Numbered from the stretch's first letter, positions 27,839 to 37,906 are shown. The stretch is DNA of 64,000 nucleotides from Flavobacterium hercynium (GCF_002217285.1 NZ_MUGW01000008.1:101036-165035); one strand, 5' to 3'. Made by a program: numbers and translations. The notes: generated from the letters alone by a model not told the origin.

Positions 27839-29278
27839 TTAAAAAAACCACGTCGCTACAAATATTGCTGTAATAACACAAATCAAATCTACTAAAAGCA
27901 TTGTGCCTAAAGCGTAGCGGGTATTTTTGATATTTACAGAACCAAAGTAAACTGCAATTACATAAAAAGTACTCTCAGCACTACATTGAAAAATACTGCT
28001 CAATCTTGCTGTTAAAGAATCAGCGCCAAAAGTATTCATAGAATCGATTAAGAATCCTCGTGATCCTGCTGAGCTAAAAGGGCGAAGCATGGCTACAGGT
28101 AAAGCATTTGTAATTTCTTTGCTCACTCCCATATTTGCGAAAACAAATCCGATTCCGTCACTGATAATTTCGAATAAACCGCTGTTTCTGAATAGCGAAA
28201 TTGCAACCAGCATTCCCAGAACATAAGGGAAAATGGTAACTCCTGTTTTTACACCATTATTAGCTCCAACAACAAAAGTGTCGAAAACAGTAGTTTCCGC
28301 CTCTTTGAATTTTTTCTCATGTCGGAATGAAAAGATCAGGGTAAAAACAATGATCGAAAGCAGAATTAATCCGGAAAGGTTAGAAGTGAAGGAGTTTTTA
28401 CCAATTAAATCTAAATGGTTTACGTACATTAACAAACCAACAATGGCAGCAATTAAAACTATTAAACCAATTAACAGTGAAGCACTTCTAAAATTGATTT
28501 TTTGTTTGATTCCCACAATTAAGAAAGCAGCAATTGTACCAATGAATGACGTAATGATGCACGGCAACATGACATCGGCCGGATTACTTGCATTTGCGGC
28601 AGCACGATATCCGATAATAGAAGTAGCGATTAGTGTTAATCCTGAAGCATGCAGGCACATAAACATAATTTGTGCATCGCTCGCTTTATCTTTTTCGGGG
28701 TTTATTTCCTGTAAACTTTCCATTGCTTTCAATCCAAAAGGTGTCGCAGCGGAATCTAATCCTAAGAAATTGGCAGCAAAGTTTAAAGTCATGTATGAAA
28801 TCGAAGGGTGATTTTGAGGAATACTCGGAAATACTTTTACAAAAACAGGACTTAATCCTTTTGCTAATTTTCCGGAAGCTCCGGAAACGATAAGCAATTC
28901 CATTAATCCGCAGAAAAAAGCTAAGTAGGCGATAAGCGGCAGAATTAAATCTACCAGAGTGCTTTTACAGGTTGGTAATAAACCATCTGATTTTTGAAGA
29001 CCGCTGTAAATTTTTACGGTTTTGTTTTTATATACATAAGTCGTGTCCGCATTTAGCGTGTCACGATTGATAATCATAGTTTGGTTTGGCGCTTTTTTAA
29101 TGCTGTCTTTAATGAAAGACGGTAATTGTTCGGTATACTTTTCAGCGACTAAAATTGGGTCGTCTTTTTTTCCATTCAAAACAGAATCAATTGTATACGT
29201 GTTAGCCGTAAATAAACTGACTACAATAAAGACAATCGAAGAAATAAAAATCGTTAACCAAAATCTGCTCAATACCAT
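27839..29278 (-). CDS. Fused SpmA-SpmB-type nucleoside-recognition membrane protein
   Basis: 479-aa integral membrane protein, about 10-12 hydrophobic helices. An N-terminal membrane segment and a periplasmic-looking stretch (about 30-105) precede two Gate-type (nucleoside recognition) domains: LNFAANFLGLDSAATPFGLKA in the first half and ALPVAMLRPFSSAGSRG in the second. These correspond to spore maturation proteins A and B, which are separate in Firmicutes. The organism does not sporulate; a transport role is likely but the substrate is unknown. Its stop codon lies only ~20 bp past the repeat array, so the array sits in its 3' region. Confidence 0.85.
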   Translation of the reverse strand: MVLSRFWLTIFISSIVFIVVSLFTANTYTIDSVLNGKKDDPILVAEKYTEQLPSFIKDSIKKAPNQTMIINRDTLNADTTYVYKNKTVKIYSGLQKSDGLLPTCKSTLVDLILPLIAYLAFFCGLMELLIVSGASGKLAKGLSPVFVKVFPSIPQNHPSISYMTLNFAANFLGLDSAATPFGLKAMESLQEINPEKDKASDAQIMFMCLHASGLTLIATSIIGYRAAANASNPADVMLPCIITSFIGTIAAFLIVGIKQKINFRSASLLIGLIVLIAAIVGLLMYVNHLDLIGKNSFTSNLSGLILLSIIVFTLIFSFRHEKKFKEAETTVFDTFVVGANNGVKTGVTIFPYVLGMLVAISLFRNSGLFEIISDGIGFVFANMGVSKEITNALPVAMLRPFSSAGSRGFLIDSMNTFGADSLTARLSSIFQCSAESTFYVIAVYFGSVNIKNTRYALGTMLLVDLICVITAIFVATWFF

Positions 29279-29308
29279 AATTGTAATTTTTTGTAAATGT
29301 AATTATTT

Positions 29309-30022
29309 TTAGACATGAATAATCTCATCGTCAATCAATAAATCTTCCCGACGCAAACGAAGAAAAATCTGTGCGACGGCAATTGTATCTTTTTCACAGT
29401 ATGTTACGATCCTGTCAATGTCTTTTTCTACATAAAAAACGTGGGCAACCTGACTTCCGTCTATATCGCCCTTTGGAGAAGGAACTCCGAGGATTTTGGT
29501 TAGTAATTTTAACGATGTAAAATGTTTGTAATCACCAAACTTCCATAATTCTAAAGTATCTAAATGTGGAATCTCCCAAGGTTTTTTGCCAAATAAATTC
29601 AGTTTATCAGGAATTGGCATTTGATTGATAATCATTCGGCGTGCGATAAACGGAATATCAAACTCTTTTGAATTATGACCACACATGATATGTTGCGGCT
29701 TGTTGAAATGATTGCCAATCAAATTAGAAAAGTCTTTAAGAATTGTCTTTTCTTCTCCAAAAAAGGAAGTGACTCTGAAATTTCTAATATCTCCCTTGAT
29801 CGTAAAATAGCCAACCGAAATACAAATGATCTTTCCAAATTCAGCCCAAATCCCCGCACGTTCGTAAAACTCTTCCGGAGTAAAATCCTCTTTTCGTTGG
29901 TATTGCGTTTTAAGATCCCACAACGATTGCATTTCAGCGTCAAGCGAATTGAAGTTTTCTTCTTCGGGAACAGTTTCGATATCGAGAAAAAGGATATTGT
30001 TAAGGTTTACTTTTTCGATCAT
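29309..30022 (-). CDS. PolB-like 3'-5' exonuclease (DNA_pol_B_exo2 family)
   Basis: 237-aa DnaQ-fold exonuclease. Acidic motifs are ExoI FLDIETVP, ExoII region CGHNSKEFDIPFIARRM and ExoIII YCEKDTIAVAQIF. There is no polymerase domain, so it is a free-standing nuclease of the family described as related to the exonuclease domain of family B polymerases. Likely role is DNA or RNA end trimming or repair. Confidence 0.87.
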   Translation of the reverse strand: MIEKVNLNNILFLDIETVPEEENFNSLDAEMQSLWDLKTQYQRKEDFTPEEFYERAGIWAEFGKIICISVGYFTIKGDIRNFRVTSFFGEEKTILKDFSNLIGNHFNKPQHIMCGHNSKEFDIPFIARRMIINQMPIPDKLNLFGKKPWEIPHLDTLELWKFGDYKHFTSLKLLTKILGVPSPKGDIDGSQVAHVFYVEKDIDRIVTYCEKDTIAVAQIFLRLRREDLLIDDEIIHV

Positions 30023-30117
30023 TATTTTAGGCGTATTTTATTTTAGCTATTTTGGCTTTAAGTTGAAAGTACAATTTAGTTTTTAATTCGGAAATGAGTT
30101 GCATTTTCAAGCTTAAA

Positions 30118-30594
30118 TCAGAATAAACTTTGTTGTGTGGTTGGATTTTCGTGTTCCAGTAACCATTTTTTTCTCGATAAACCTCCAGCATAACCGGTTA
30201 GAGATCCATTGGTACCGATAACGCGATGACAGGGAACAACAATCCATAACGGATTTTTACCATTTGCAGATGCTACCGCACGAATTGCTTTTACATCTCC
30301 CAATTTTTTAGTCTGATCCATGTAACTAACTGTTTTTCCGTACGGAATTTCTAATAATGATTTCCATACTTTCTGCTGAAATTCAGTTCCTTGAGGATTC
30401 AGTTTAAGATCGAAATCAGTTCTTTTGCCTTCAAAATATTCATTTAACTGCAACACAGCTTTTTGTAAAACATCGGGAATGTCTTTTGAAACTTCATTTA
30501 TTCCAACATCTGAAACTGAAATTACCGAGATACCATTTTCGTCTCCTGTGATTTTGGTGATTCCCAAAGGTGAATTTATGTAAGCTGTTTCCAT
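30118..30594 (-). CDS. ogt: Methylated-DNA--protein-cysteine methyltransferase
   Basis: 158-aa suicide repair enzyme that takes O6-alkyl groups from guanine onto its own cysteine. The acceptor is C122 in VVPCHRVIG; the helix-turn-helix region AIRAVASANGKNP and the start of the domain IPYGKTVSY are standard. The short N-terminal part lacks an Ada regulatory domain, so it is Ogt-type. It lies 26 bp downstream of an NAD(P)-binding protein gene on the same strand. Confidence 0.93.
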   Translation of the reverse strand: METAYINSPLGITKITGDENGISVISVSDVGINEVSKDIPDVLQKAVLQLNEYFEGKRTDFDLKLNPQGTEFQQKVWKSLLEIPYGKTVSYMDQTKKLGDVKAIRAVASANGKNPLWIVVPCHRVIGTNGSLTGYAGGLSRKKWLLEHENPTTQQSLF

Positions 30595-30620
30595 GATTAT
30601 AATTTGAAGATGTTCTGGTT

Positions 30621-31445
30621 TTAATACAGTTCCAGATGAAATTGATAATTTAGATCTTTTTCAATTTTACTGCTTGAAATCACCTTTTTAATATTCGATT
30701 TTATATTGCTAAAAACAGGAACTTCTAAACCACGTTCTTTTGCTTTTTGCGTATAATATTCTGCTCTGCTGGGATGGAAAGGTGCTGCGGCATTAAAAAC
30801 TTCGTTCCATTTTGCCTTTTTTATGATTGCTTCAATAATGGCGATGCAATCTTGCTGGTGAATTAGATTTACCGGTGCGTCCGGGTTTTCAAGATTTTCT
30901 TTTCCGGCAAGAAATTTTACAGGATGTCGATCTTCACCAATTAATCCGCTGAAACGTAAAATGGTGGTTTCAAAATGCTCATTTTCCTGAAGAATCTTTT
31001 CAACTATAGTTAATTGTTTACCGCTTTCGGTATCAGGATTCGGAATCGTTTCTTCTGTGATTAATCCGTTTTCATCACCATACACCGAAGTTGAACTCAC
31101 AAACAGCACTTTCTTAATGGTAGATTTCTCGATAAAAGGAATTAGGTTTTTAATTTTATTGACGAAAACCATTTCATTTGTAGACGAAGAAGTAGAGTTA
31201 GCAGCTCTTAATTTTGGAGGAATGTCGATAATTAGAATTTCGCTTTTATCTAAAAATGTTTCAATCGCATCTGAAATACTTTCGCTTTCAAGCGCAACCA
31301 AAAATGAATGTATTCCTGCATCTTCTAAAATTGAAAGTTTGTCCTGCGTAGTTGTTGATCCGTTTATGGAGAATCCTTTTTCGATTAATGTTTTTGCTAA
31401 AGGAAAACCCAGCCAGCCACATCCTAAAATACTTATTTGTGTCAT
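30621..31445 (-). CDS. NAD(P)-binding YeeZ-like extended SDR protein
   Basis: 274 aa. The Rossmann fold begins ISILGCGWLGFPLAKTL; later motifs VLFVSSTSVYGDENG and RFSGLIGEDRHP match the YeeZ/atypical extended SDR group. The Tyr of the usual YxxxK is not in standard position (GKQLTIVEKI follows), so catalysis is uncertain. Unknown substrate. Upstream of ogt in a probable operon. Confidence 0.8.
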   Translation of the reverse strand: MTQISILGCGWLGFPLAKTLIEKGFSINGSTTTQDKLSILEDAGIHSFLVALESESISDAIETFLDKSEILIIDIPPKLRAANSTSSSTNEMVFVNKIKNLIPFIEKSTIKKVLFVSSTSVYGDENGLITEETIPNPDTESGKQLTIVEKILQENEHFETTILRFSGLIGEDRHPVKFLAGKENLENPDAPVNLIHQQDCIAIIEAIIKKAKWNEVFNAAAPFHPSRAEYYTQKAKERGLEVPVFSNIKSNIKKVISSSKIEKDLNYQFHLELY

Positions 31446-31515
31446 TTTTTTGAATTATAACTTGTATATTTATAATGCAACATTATTGCGTTATTTGCTT
31501 AAAGCCCCGTAAATG

Positions 31516-31965
31516 CTACAAATCTAGTGTAAATCGAACTTTATCTTTGCCTGTTGCACCAATTCTTTTGTAAAACTTAATCGCTCTTTCGTTGAACTGT
31601 GGTGTTTGCCATTGTATGTTGACGCAGTTGTGCTCTGTGCCAATTTTTTTTAATTTTTGAAGAAGTACGTCGCCAATTCCAAAACTTCTGGCTTCCTCTT
31701 CTAAGAATAAACAATCCATGTACATAAAAGTTGCGGCATCCCAAGTGGAGTAATCAAAAGTATACGATACGTAACCTACGATTGTTTCGTTTGCGGCAAC
31801 AACCAGACAAAACAATTTTGGTTGTGAACTAAATAAAGCTTTTTTTAATGCTTCTTCTTTTCCTGTTGGGGAAAAAGATGCTTTCTCAAATTCGGCATGC
31901 TTTTGACAGAGAATAACTAATTTTGGAAGGTCTGAAACTTCGCAACTTCTTATTGAATATTCCAT
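31516..31965 (-). CDS. GNAT-family N-acetyltransferase
   Basis: 149 aa. The acetyl-CoA-binding segment is EEEARSFGIGDVLLQKL, and the C-terminal GNAT strand is QFNERAIKFYKRIGAT. It transfers an acetyl group to an unidentified amine. It overlaps the end of the LysR gene upstream by 16 bp, so they are co-translated. Confidence 0.85.
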   Translation of the reverse strand: MEYSIRSCEVSDLPKLVILCQKHAEFEKASFSPTGKEEALKKALFSSQPKLFCLVVAANETIVGYVSYTFDYSTWDAATFMYMDCLFLEEEARSFGIGDVLLQKLKKIGTEHNCVNIQWQTPQFNERAIKFYKRIGATGKDKVRFTLDL

Positions 31966-32852
31966 TGAAGGTTGATTTCGTTTTGTAAAAAAGTAATAAA
32001 TTGATAAAAGTAGTCGGGATACTGTTCTTTTTCCCGAATGGCAATAAAATGTTTTCTTTTAAGTCCGTTCTTTCCAATTTTAATGGCTTTTATTGGATTG
32101 TGATTTAAGTGTGGCTGCAACGCCCATTTTGCCATTGACATAATGCCCATATCTGCTTTTACCATTTCAAGTGATGCTTCGGTTAATGGTAAAGGTGTAA
32201 TTTTCTTAGGTGTTACTTTTGCCGGGCCTAAAAAGAATTGATGAACCGTTACCGTTTCCATTGGCAAAGAATGAATTAAAAGATGCTCGTTGATAAAATC
32301 TTCTGCAACGACATATTTTTTGTTAGCCCAAGAATGATTTTCAGAAACCACCATGACAACTTCATCCTGAAAAAGTTCAATGTACTTAATCTTCTGATCT
32401 TTGATCGGATCGCTAATTATGGCAATGTCGATTGCGTTTTCTATTAATTTCTGCAATGGAACATGTGTTGCTTCGGTAACGATTTTTAAATCTACATTGG
32501 GATATAGAAGATGAAACTGTTTTAAAACCGATGGTAACCAGTGATAACTGGAGAAACACTCTGTACTAATTCTTATTTCACCATGTTCACCATAAACCAT
32601 TTGTTTAATCTGTGATTCGGTTTGGGAAAGTTTATCCAGAATTTCATTGGCGAGTTCGTAAATTTTTTCACCAGCTTTGGTTAGCACCAGTTTCTTATTT
32701 GTTCTTAAAAATATGGGTGTTCCTAGTTGATATTCAGCTTCTTTTAGCTGGTGACTTAAAGCAGATTGTGTAAGGTGCAATTTGTCAATCGCTTTGGTAA
32801 TACTTCCTTCTTCGACAATTGCTTTTATTAATCGTAAATGACGTATTTCCAT
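31950..32852 (-). CDS. LysR-family regulator, MetR-like
   Basis: 300 aa. An N-terminal winged helix-turn-helix (about 1-60; GSITKAIDKLHLTQSALSHQ) and a two-lobed effector domain. Segments such as ISTECFSSYHWLPSVLKQFH resemble the homocysteine-responsive regulator MetR, so sulfur-amino-acid control is plausible. It is transcribed away from a rhodanese-like gene starting 146 bp away, the usual LysR arrangement, so that gene is a likely target. Function inferred from similarity and orientation. Confidence 0.85.
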   Translation of the reverse strand: MEIRHLRLIKAIVEEGSITKAIDKLHLTQSALSHQLKEAEYQLGTPIFLRTNKKLVLTKAGEKIYELANEILDKLSQTESQIKQMVYGEHGEIRISTECFSSYHWLPSVLKQFHLLYPNVDLKIVTEATHVPLQKLIENAIDIAIISDPIKDQKIKYIELFQDEVVMVVSENHSWANKKYVVAEDFINEHLLIHSLPMETVTVHQFFLGPAKVTPKKITPLPLTEASLEMVKADMGIMSMAKWALQPHLNHNPIKAIKIGKNGLKRKHFIAIREKEQYPDYFYQFITFLQNEINLQWNIQ

Positions 32853-32961
32853 TTTCTAAGAGTTAGTGATACAAAGGAACAAAATTTTAGATGGTTTTTG
32901 TATGAAAAAAAGTAATCAATTTCATGAATTGTTTTCGTTTTTATGGGAAGTTGTGTTAGTA

Positions 32962-32969
32962 TAAGTTTG
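32962..32969 (+). promoter_or_regulatory. -7 element of the rhodanese-like gene
   Basis: TAAGTTTG in the divergent gap, 31 bp before the start codon. LysR binding would be expected just upstream. Confidence 0.5.
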
Positions 32970-32998
32970 TAAAACGAATTAGTAAAATTATAATTAAG

Positions 32999-33394
32999 AT
33001 GGAAGATCAGATTAAACATTATGAAAACAAATTGGCATACGAAATGGATCCTTCGGATTTATTTGAAGCTTTAAGCAACGGAGAAAATATTGTTGTTCTG
33101 GATGCCCGAAAAGATTTTGGATATGAAGCAGAACATATTCCGACAGCTATCAATATTCCGCATCGCGAAATGACCGTAGAAAGTACGCAACATTTAGACA
33201 AAAATGTTTTGTATGTAACCTATTGCGATGGTATTGGTTGTAATGCTTCGACAAAAGGTGCTTTGAATATGACGCGATTGGGTTTTAAAGTAAAAGAATT
33301 GATCGGCGGAATAGAATGGTGGAAGCAGGATGGTTATGCAACCGAAGGCAAAAACGATCCTAAACCCGGTTTGAAAATTGAATGTGCATGTTAA
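32999..33394 (+). CDS. Rhodanese-like domain protein
   Basis: 131-aa single rhodanese domain. The active-site loop is YCDGIGCNAS with C76 in the catalytic position and a second C81. It moves sulfane sulfur or acts as a sulfur carrier; cytoplasmic. Divergent from the MetR-like regulator, which fits a sulfur-related role. Followed by a terminator. Confidence 0.88.
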   Translation: MEDQIKHYENKLAYEMDPSDLFEALSNGENIVVLDARKDFGYEAEHIPTAINIPHREMTVESTQHLDKNVLYVTYCDGIGCNASTKGALNMTRLGFKVKELIGGIEWWKQDGYATEGKNDPKPGLKIECAC

Positions 33395-33398
33395 TTAG

Positions 33399-33430
33399 AA
33401 AAAGGCAAACTTATTTAGGTTTGCCTTTTT
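33399..33430. terminator. Bidirectional terminator
   Basis: 12-bp stem (33399-33410 with 33419-33430; GGCAAAC/GTTTGCC) with A and T runs, between the rhodanese gene and the convergent M28 peptidase gene. Confidence 0.85.
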
Positions 33431-33452
33431 GTTTATGTAGAAATGTAGTTTT

Positions 33453-35846
33453 TTATTCCGGTTTAGCAATTGGTTTTAAACTGTCTTTTGCAATAGCAGT
33501 GCTGTCTTTTGGAATGGTAGGAGCAATGACAGAATTAAGTATTCTTGTTTGCTTGCTAATTTTTTGCTGAATAAGTACGGCATCATTCAATACAAAAGGT
33601 GTCGGCATCATCCAGTCTTGTCTAGGCTTAACGTTTAGCAACGGATTCGTCATTAAATCAAAGGAGCTTTCGATTAAGTCCATATCAAAAACGGAAGTCT
33701 TTGGAATATAGAATTCTAAAACAAGTGGCTGATTGGCTACGACGTAGTAACAAAGTATTTTTTGATCATCGCGAATTAAACGATTTCCTTTTTGTCCTGA
33801 AGCCGATACTCCATTTGCTTTAAAATTATAGAAATTCATTTTTGGATGTGCATAAATATCGTAACGGTTTACCTTACGGTTTGGTGTGATTTGTATTTTC
33901 AAATGCCTGTTGTTGCCAATTACGCTGTCTTTTACAAAAGTAACAGTAGGTTTGTGCAAATTGAATTTTGGTGCTATAGCGCTATAACTAAACGCTGTAT
34001 TGTATTTACTCGAAATAGGAAGACTGTTAAGTCCAACGGCTTTTTGATTTGTTTCTCCTAAATACGATTTGGTCCAATCATCTAAATTGGTATCATAAGA
34101 CGTCCATACGGCAACATCGGTATCAGCATTATAAACATAAAGCAAACTGTTTGATTTTGCTTTTCCTGCTTCGTAACCGGAATTAATACCTGCGTAAACA
34201 AAGAATCCTATTGAGATTAGAAAAAACAACATTGTCCAAATGCCTTTTCTGGCAAATACACCAAAAACAGGAAGTAATAATCCGAATAGTAAAACGGTAA
34301 GTACGGCACTTCCGTACAGTATTTTTAAACCTAAACCAATTGGAAACATCACGATAAAAGGTGCAACAATGGCTAAGGCAGGAATACTGAACAGTAAATT
34401 CAATCCAACACTGTAATGTTGTGTGATGACAAAAATGGCAAATAGAAAAACTCCGAAATACACCGGAATAATCAGGAATCCGGCACCAGCCAGGCTATTC
34501 GCAAGAAAAGCATTAATGATAATCCATAACAACAAAGGTGCTACGTAGTGATTCATCGTAATTTTTGCATCAGAAAAATGGTGGTAGAAAGCAAAACAAA
34601 TGGCGATGCTTAGTGTTACAAAGGCACCAATGTAGGCATGACCATTATAGGTAAATCCGTTTAAAAGGTCTGAATATTGTGGATAAGCCTCCAGTAAAAT
34701 GTTCCAGCCTAATAAAGTAACCAAACCAGAGATAAGAAGAGAACCCAATAAAGGAACAAATCCTCTGAACATTTCTCTAAAAGTGATTAGAAGTTTTACT
34801 TTTCCAATAAAAATGAAAAGAACTAATAGCCCTAAAGCAATTAGTGTCATAGGGAAAACCCATGTAAAAGGATAGTTAATGAAACCAAACGGCACATTAA
34901 AATAAACATTATCTTCTGTGATCTCAGTAGCATTTAAATCGACATTGGAGAAATATTTCAATAATGGCATTAAATAACTTCCCTGGTGCGTAAGAGTTGT
35001 TTTGTTTAAATGCTGTACATCATCTTGTTGCGTGTGATAATTGTAATGTCCGTCGATAAAGGCAAAGTTGAATCCCTGAATATTTCCCTGCTCTCTAAAA
35101 ACGGTCAGATCAGTATCGTTGGGAAGCATTTTGTAAATGCTGTACATCAAAGAGTTGGATACCGGATATTTAACTTTTGCTTTTGCGAATTCTTTTACGA
35201 GTGCCTGATTTCCCTTGTTCGTTTCCATTAGCATATAGCTTGGCCCGGCAGAACCTCTGGCTTCAAAATTTAAAACCAGCCCCACGTCTTTTGCCCACGG
35301 ATGCTTATTCACAAAAAGTGCAGCACCGTTTAAACCCAGTTCTTCGGCATCAGAAAAAAGAATGATGATATCATTTTTGTGTGGTTGTCTTCCGTACAAG
35401 AAAGCACGAATACCTTCTAATATCGTTGCTACGCCCGATGCATCATCGCTTGCTCCTTTAGAAAAAGAATGTGGTGCGCTGTCATAATGAGACAGTAATA
35501 AAAGCGCCTTTGAATTGTCAGTTCCTTTTATACGAGCCAGAATGTTTTTTGATTTTACTAAAAGACCTCTGTCGTTTAAGGTAAAACCTTCTTGTATACT
35601 TGTTTCTAAACCAATTCGGTTAAGTTCCAGTTTAAGATAATTGGCTACTAATTCGTGATTAGTAGAACCGACATAATGTGGTTTTTGAGCTATGATTTTA
35701 ACTTGATTTAAAGCCCGTTCCGTAGAAAATTCAGCAAGAGCATCTTCTTTTTTAGAAACCCATTGAGGCATCATTGTGGCGTATATAACAGCCAGAATTG
35801 CTAAAACACCTAGAAAGGCAAGTATGGAAGTTGGATTTTTTCTCAT
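33453..35846 (-). CDS. Membrane-bound M28-family aminopeptidase
   Basis: 797 aa. One N-terminal membrane anchor (about 8-28), then an M28 zinc peptidase domain (about 45-300) with SHYDSAPHS, GASDDASGVA, SDAEELGLNGA, NFEARG and a late His in YNYHTQQDD. About eight further membrane helices (about 325-560) and a C-terminal beta-rich periplasmic region follow. The layout resembles the eukaryotic ER Fxna-type M28 enzymes. It probably trims peptides in the periplasm. Convergent with the rhodanese gene. Confidence 0.9.
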   Translation of the reverse strand: MRKNPTSILAFLGVLAILAVIYATMMPQWVSKKEDALAEFSTERALNQVKIIAQKPHYVGSTNHELVANYLKLELNRIGLETSIQEGFTLNDRGLLVKSKNILARIKGTDNSKALLLLSHYDSAPHSFSKGASDDASGVATILEGIRAFLYGRQPHKNDIIILFSDAEELGLNGAALFVNKHPWAKDVGLVLNFEARGSAGPSYMLMETNKGNQALVKEFAKAKVKYPVSNSLMYSIYKMLPNDTDLTVFREQGNIQGFNFAFIDGHYNYHTQQDDVQHLNKTTLTHQGSYLMPLLKYFSNVDLNATEITEDNVYFNVPFGFINYPFTWVFPMTLIALGLLVLFIFIGKVKLLITFREMFRGFVPLLGSLLISGLVTLLGWNILLEAYPQYSDLLNGFTYNGHAYIGAFVTLSIAICFAFYHHFSDAKITMNHYVAPLLLWIIINAFLANSLAGAGFLIIPVYFGVFLFAIFVITQHYSVGLNLLFSIPALAIVAPFIVMFPIGLGLKILYGSAVLTVLLFGLLLPVFGVFARKGIWTMLFFLISIGFFVYAGINSGYEAGKAKSNSLLYVYNADTDVAVWTSYDTNLDDWTKSYLGETNQKAVGLNSLPISSKYNTAFSYSAIAPKFNLHKPTVTFVKDSVIGNNRHLKIQITPNRKVNRYDIYAHPKMNFYNFKANGVSASGQKGNRLIRDDQKILCYYVVANQPLVLEFYIPKTSVFDMDLIESSFDLMTNPLLNVKPRQDWMMPTPFVLNDAVLIQQKISKQTRILNSVIAPTIPKDSTAIAKDSLKPIAKPE

Positions 35847-35857
35847 AGGTCTATATA

Positions 35858-36205
35858 CTAAATTTCTTTTTTAACAAGCATAAAAAAATCATTTTCTAAA
35901 GCGCGATATCCTTGATCGTACAGGAAATAGTAAGTATTGCCTGTTTTGGTCTGCAAAATATTGGTAAAATAATCAAAATCAAAACCTTTATTCAACATTT
36001 TATCTCTCGTAGCCTTTGATTTTCCTTCTGGGTTTAGCTCAGACAAAATACGGTAATTTTTGCGTAACTTATTATTCACATTACGCATAAAATTATTGCT
36101 GTCCTTATTTATTTTATTGTTGTATGCATTGCGACAACTGTCTGAGCAAAATTTCTTGTCTTCACGACCTACTAATTTTTCAGAACATTCGAGACAGGTT
36201 TTCAT
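35858..36205 (-). CDS. Small zinc-ribbon protein of unknown function
   Basis: 115 aa. The N-terminus has a zinc-ribbon pattern (CLECSEKL, then KKFCSDSCRNAYNN). The rest is basic and helical, ending FYFLYDQGYRALE-like. The start overlaps the stop of the GNAT/nitrilase gene by 4 bp (ATGA), so it is coupled to it. I do not recognise a named family. It may be a small nucleic-acid-binding protein. Confidence 0.75.
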   Translation of the reverse strand: MKTCLECSEKLVGREDKKFCSDSCRNAYNNKINKDSNNFMRNVNNKLRKNYRILSELNPEGKSKATRDKMLNKGFDFDYFTNILQTKTGNTYYFLYDQGYRALENDFFMLVKKEI

Positions 36206-37731
36206 TGCTCAATTTTTTTAATTTCGTATAAGTCATGTCTTCTGTCTTTTAAGATTCGCACACTTCCATGCTCATGAAGCTGTTTTAGTAAATTCAGATC
36301 GACATCTACAATCAATGTCATTTCGGTATTTGGAGTAGCTTCTGCTTTTATTCCGTTACTTGGAAAAGCAAAATCAGAAGGTGTAAACACAGAAGCCTGT
36401 GCATATTGAATGTCCATGTTGTTTACCTTTGGCAAGTTACCCACACATCCTGCAATGGCAACATAACATTCGTTTTCGATGGCACGAGCCTGCGAGCAAT
36501 GTTTTACACGGGTATACGCATTTTGAGTATCGGTTAAAAATGGAACAAATAATATGTTCATTCCTTCATTTGCCATAATTCTGGACAATTCAGGAAACTC
36601 GACATCATAACAAATTAGAATTCCAATTTTACCGCAATCCGTATCAAAAGTTTTAAATTGAGAGCCGCCTTTCATTCCCCAATGTTGTACTTCGTTGGGT
36701 GTTACGTGAATTTTGGTATACATTTCAGAGGTTCCGTCTCTTTTGCATAAGAAACCAACATTGTATAAGTTTCCATTATCAAGGTAAGGCATACTTCCGG
36801 TAATGATATTGATGTTGTATGAAATGGCAAATTCCTGAAAACGCTTTCTAATAGGATCAGAATAACGAGCCAGTTCACGAATAGCTTCTGCCTCAGACAA
36901 ATGATTGTAATCTGCCATCAACGGAGCAATAAAAAGTTCAGGGAATAGTGCAAAGTCGGCACCATAACCGGAAACAACATCAATAAAGAATTCTGATTGC
37001 TCAAAAAACTCTTCGACATTATTGAGCTGACGCATTTGCCATTGAATTAATCCTAGACGTATAACGCTTTTTTCAAGGTTAATTAATTTGGGACTTTCAT
37101 CATAATACACATTGTTCCATTCTAAGAGAACAGCAAATTCTTTAGATTCTTCATCACCTTCCAGATAGTTTTTGATGATTCGTAACACGTGAAAATCATT
37201 GCTTAGCTGAAAAGAAAGCACAGGATCGTGTAACTCTTTATGCTTTACTTTGTCGATGTATGTTTTTGGCGTGATTTTTTTTGCGTGCTGTCCGTAGTTT
37301 GGAATTCTTCCTGCAAAAACAATTGCTTTTAGATTCAATTGCTCGCAAAGTTCTTTTCGGGCATCATACAAACGACGTCCTAAACGCAAACCTCGGTAAT
37401 GCGGATGAATAAAAACGTCGATTCCGTATAAAATTTCTCCGTTTGGATTGTGCGTTGAAAAAGAATAATCGCCAATGATTTGTTTGTAGTTGTGTCGTTT
37501 GTCTACCAGTTTTTCGTCGACAATCAGCGATAATGCTGATCCCACAACTATTCCATCTACCAGAATAACCAATTGTCCTTCGGGAAATATAGAAAGTAGT
37601 TTTTTGATGTCATTTGCTCTCCAATACGAATTGGCCATTTCCGGATAGGATTCGACCATGGAGTTTTTTAATTGCTTGTAGTCGTCGAATAGTAAATTTC
37701 GTAATTCGACTTTGTTTATTTGTGCCTGCAT
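36202..37731 (-). CDS. Fused GNAT acetyltransferase / carbon-nitrogen hydrolase
   Basis: 509 aa. The N-terminal GNAT domain (about 1-190; HPHYRGLRLGRRLYDARKEL) is fused to a nitrilase-superfamily domain (about 220-505). The hydrolase keeps the Glu-Lys-Cys triad: FPELFIAPL (Glu), TKIHVTPNE (Lys) and LICYDVEFPE (Cys). Such fusions occur in several bacterial groups and probably hydrolyse an amide and acetylate a related amine. Substrate unknown. Downstream gene overlaps. Confidence 0.9.
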   Translation of the reverse strand: MQAQINKVELRNLLFDDYKQLKNSMVESYPEMANSYWRANDIKKLLSIFPEGQLVILVDGIVVGSALSLIVDEKLVDKRHNYKQIIGDYSFSTHNPNGEILYGIDVFIHPHYRGLRLGRRLYDARKELCEQLNLKAIVFAGRIPNYGQHAKKITPKTYIDKVKHKELHDPVLSFQLSNDFHVLRIIKNYLEGDEESKEFAVLLEWNNVYYDESPKLINLEKSVIRLGLIQWQMRQLNNVEEFFEQSEFFIDVVSGYGADFALFPELFIAPLMADYNHLSEAEAIRELARYSDPIRKRFQEFAISYNINIITGSMPYLDNGNLYNVGFLCKRDGTSEMYTKIHVTPNEVQHWGMKGGSQFKTFDTDCGKIGILICYDVEFPELSRIMANEGMNILFVPFLTDTQNAYTRVKHCSQARAIENECYVAIAGCVGNLPKVNNMDIQYAQASVFTPSDFAFPSNGIKAEATPNTEMTLIVDVDLNLLKQLHEHGSVRILKDRRHDLYEIKKIEQ

Positions 37732-37906
37732 GTAGTAAGATTTCTGTTAAATGTACATAAAAAAAATTCCATTTACAAACGCTTACAAATAATTACAACC
37801 GAAAGTAAATAATTTGCAACCGATTATGCCAAGTAAAGCAGCGCATCTTTGCACTATCGAATTTGATAAACGAATTCATTATACGAACATTTAATTATTA
37901 TACGCC

